A stretch of 64,000 nt of DNA from assembly GCA_030374805.1 (NCBI GenBank), contig JARGSG010000068.1, positions 248,001 to 312,000 of the forward strand, in the 5' to 3' direction. The notes under the pieces were generated by a model. The model did no database searches. It was not told the DNA's origin and saw only the letters and a program-made list of their open reading frames with translations. Shown here one piece after another: positions 62,926 to 64,000 of the stretch (position 1 is its first letter; every line of letters begins with the position of its first letter). Source of the DNA: Gracilaria gracilis (Eukaryota; Rhodophyta; Florideophyceae; Gracilariales; Gracilariaceae). Both the position numbers and the translations under genes were made by a program.

Positions 62926-64000
62926 TTAACCCACTTGGGCTTTGTCGAGCGTGTCCGGTGTCGGCGTACCGGTCCTCCAGTGGTACTGAAGTTCTTTCGA
63001 GCGGGGAAGGTGCTCGATAGGTTCGTGTGTGTCCTCCGAAGGGGGGTAGCCGTACCAGCGGACTTGGTATACCAGCTCTCCAGTAGAGTTTAGGCCGTGT
63101 TTGACTATACGGTCCACTACGAACTCGCGGTTCGTAGACACTCCCGCTCTGGCGCCTTGACCAGTGGGTCCTCGCCAGAGGCGTTCGATGGGTCCTCGTT
63201 AGCGGGGCGGACTGCTCTTCCACTGTCGTGGCGATCGCGGGTGATGGCCTTCGACTTCCGTCTAGGCGGCAATGCATCCTGTACACCAGGTCTCGGTTGC
63301 GCTCCCCAGGGAGCTCCTCGGAGGATTATGCTCCCCAGTGAGGGGTCTGGAGCCACTTGCTTCTGCGGTTGCTGTGGGATCCCGTCTGGACGGACTGCGA
63401 GCTTCCGGTGTTCCGGCGAGATCGTCCCAATCGACGGGAAACCAACCTCCGTGTGAGGGGCTAGCGAGCGGTGTTCCATTACGCCGGTTGACGACGGTTC
63501 GCCGCCCACGGCGGACTGTGTGGTACCAACCGTCGCTGCGCCGTGGTGAGCCGTATCAATTACGGATCTTCCGGTTTTTGACGGCTCATTACTCTCCGTG
63601 GCACGCGTGTGCCCACGGCGTGCGTTGTCATACGCATTGTCATCCTTCAAGGGAGGCGGTTCATCCACTGTGCGTGGCCCGTGTCACGCCGTGCGCGCGT
63701 CCAACTTAATTGGCTTCTGTCCACCTAGAGTGGTGTCCACCTGTACTGATGTAGCCGTGTGCTCTGCGGTTCGCGTGCCATTATCGACCAAGTCGATTGC
63801 ACCTCCCAAACTTGGGTCTGCCGTCACAGCACGGTCTTTACCAACCAATTTCTCTTCCGAATGATCGGTCTCCTCCGCTGTCGGGGCAACATCGGTCTCC
63901 TCTCCATTCCGCAGTAGCGGTGCGTCGCCGGGTGTGCTCAAGGACGTCGGGTTTTGAACGGCGCCGCTGCTGTTGCGGGTCTGCGCGTCCTCCGTGGGCG
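62926..64000 (-). mobile_element. Chromovirus (Ty3/Gypsy) copy E: chromodomain and linker, running off the window
   Basis: The minus-strand frame at 62926-63141 is a chromodomain (FVVDRIVKHGLNSTGELVYQ, then VRWYGYPPSEDTHEPIEHLP) with the same end as copy D (LDKAQVG). Upstream, to 64000, are low-complexity, probably disordered frames that would link integrase to chromodomain. Integrase and RT lie beyond the window. It appears broken or at least split between frames in the linker. Confidence 0.85.

Overview
This is a eukaryotic nuclear window. The signs are split retrotransposon families with LTRs, a Mutator-like DNA transposon with a canonical GT-AG intron, TATA boxes and AATAAA poly(A) signals, a tandem CCCH zinc-finger family and a STAND/NLR-type NB-ARC-WD40 protein. 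Host genes are short, mostly intron-poor and widely spaced in AT-rich DNA, while some loci are very GC-rich. This is compatible with a repeat-rich protist or alga. A multicellular red alga is my best guess, but it is inferred from general character and not proven by any single gene.

Layout. 1-7 kb: decayed retroelements (a Ty3/Gypsy pol end, an RT/RNase H element of another lineage) and a degenerate inverted repeat. 8-20 kb: a proline-rich hypothetical gene, AT-rich DNA with a tRNA-like repeat pair, and the 1,388-aa NB-ARC-WD40 gene (12090-16256), the largest host gene. 20.8-27.2 kb: a complete-looking Mutator-like element with 274-bp terminal inverted repeats, a 9-bp target duplication (one mismatch), subterminal repeats and one spliced gene that joins a Ulp1-type cysteine protease, FAR1/WRKY-GCM1-type DNA-binding modules, a DDE transposase and a SWIM finger. 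27.4-29.5 kb: a cysteine-rich, multi-span membrane protein gene. 30.3-37.6 kb: a whole-looking young Copia element (identical 192-bp LTRs, 5-bp duplication) sitting inside a short secreted-protein reading frame, followed by a gene for a secreted, arginine-rich peptide precursor. 38.2-44.5 kb: a second, different Copia element, young by its LTRs but broken in its pol half. 44.5-49.4 kb: a long CCA microsatellite, a truncated opine-dehydrogenase-like gene and two tandem CCCH zinc-finger genes, each missing a different cysteine of finger 2. 50.3-51.8 kb: an inverted-repeat-bounded, low-complexity unit. 53.2-64 kb: a retroelement graveyard made of a degenerate repeat with ~57-bp period, two minus-strand chromodomain-bearing Gypsy (chromovirus) 3' ends, a 5'-truncated Copia of the same lineage as the first one, and a plus-strand coding region lying antisense downstream of a chromodomain.

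How the parts relate. The host genes do not form an operon or an obvious pathway. The NB-ARC-WD40 protein, the secreted basic peptide, the cysteine-rich membrane protein and the opine-dehydrogenase relic could all belong to defence or surface biology, but that grouping is inference. Most of the window's length is mobile-element sequence, with insertions next to and within small genes. All calls are by eye from the sequence; no database search, alignment program or expression data were available.
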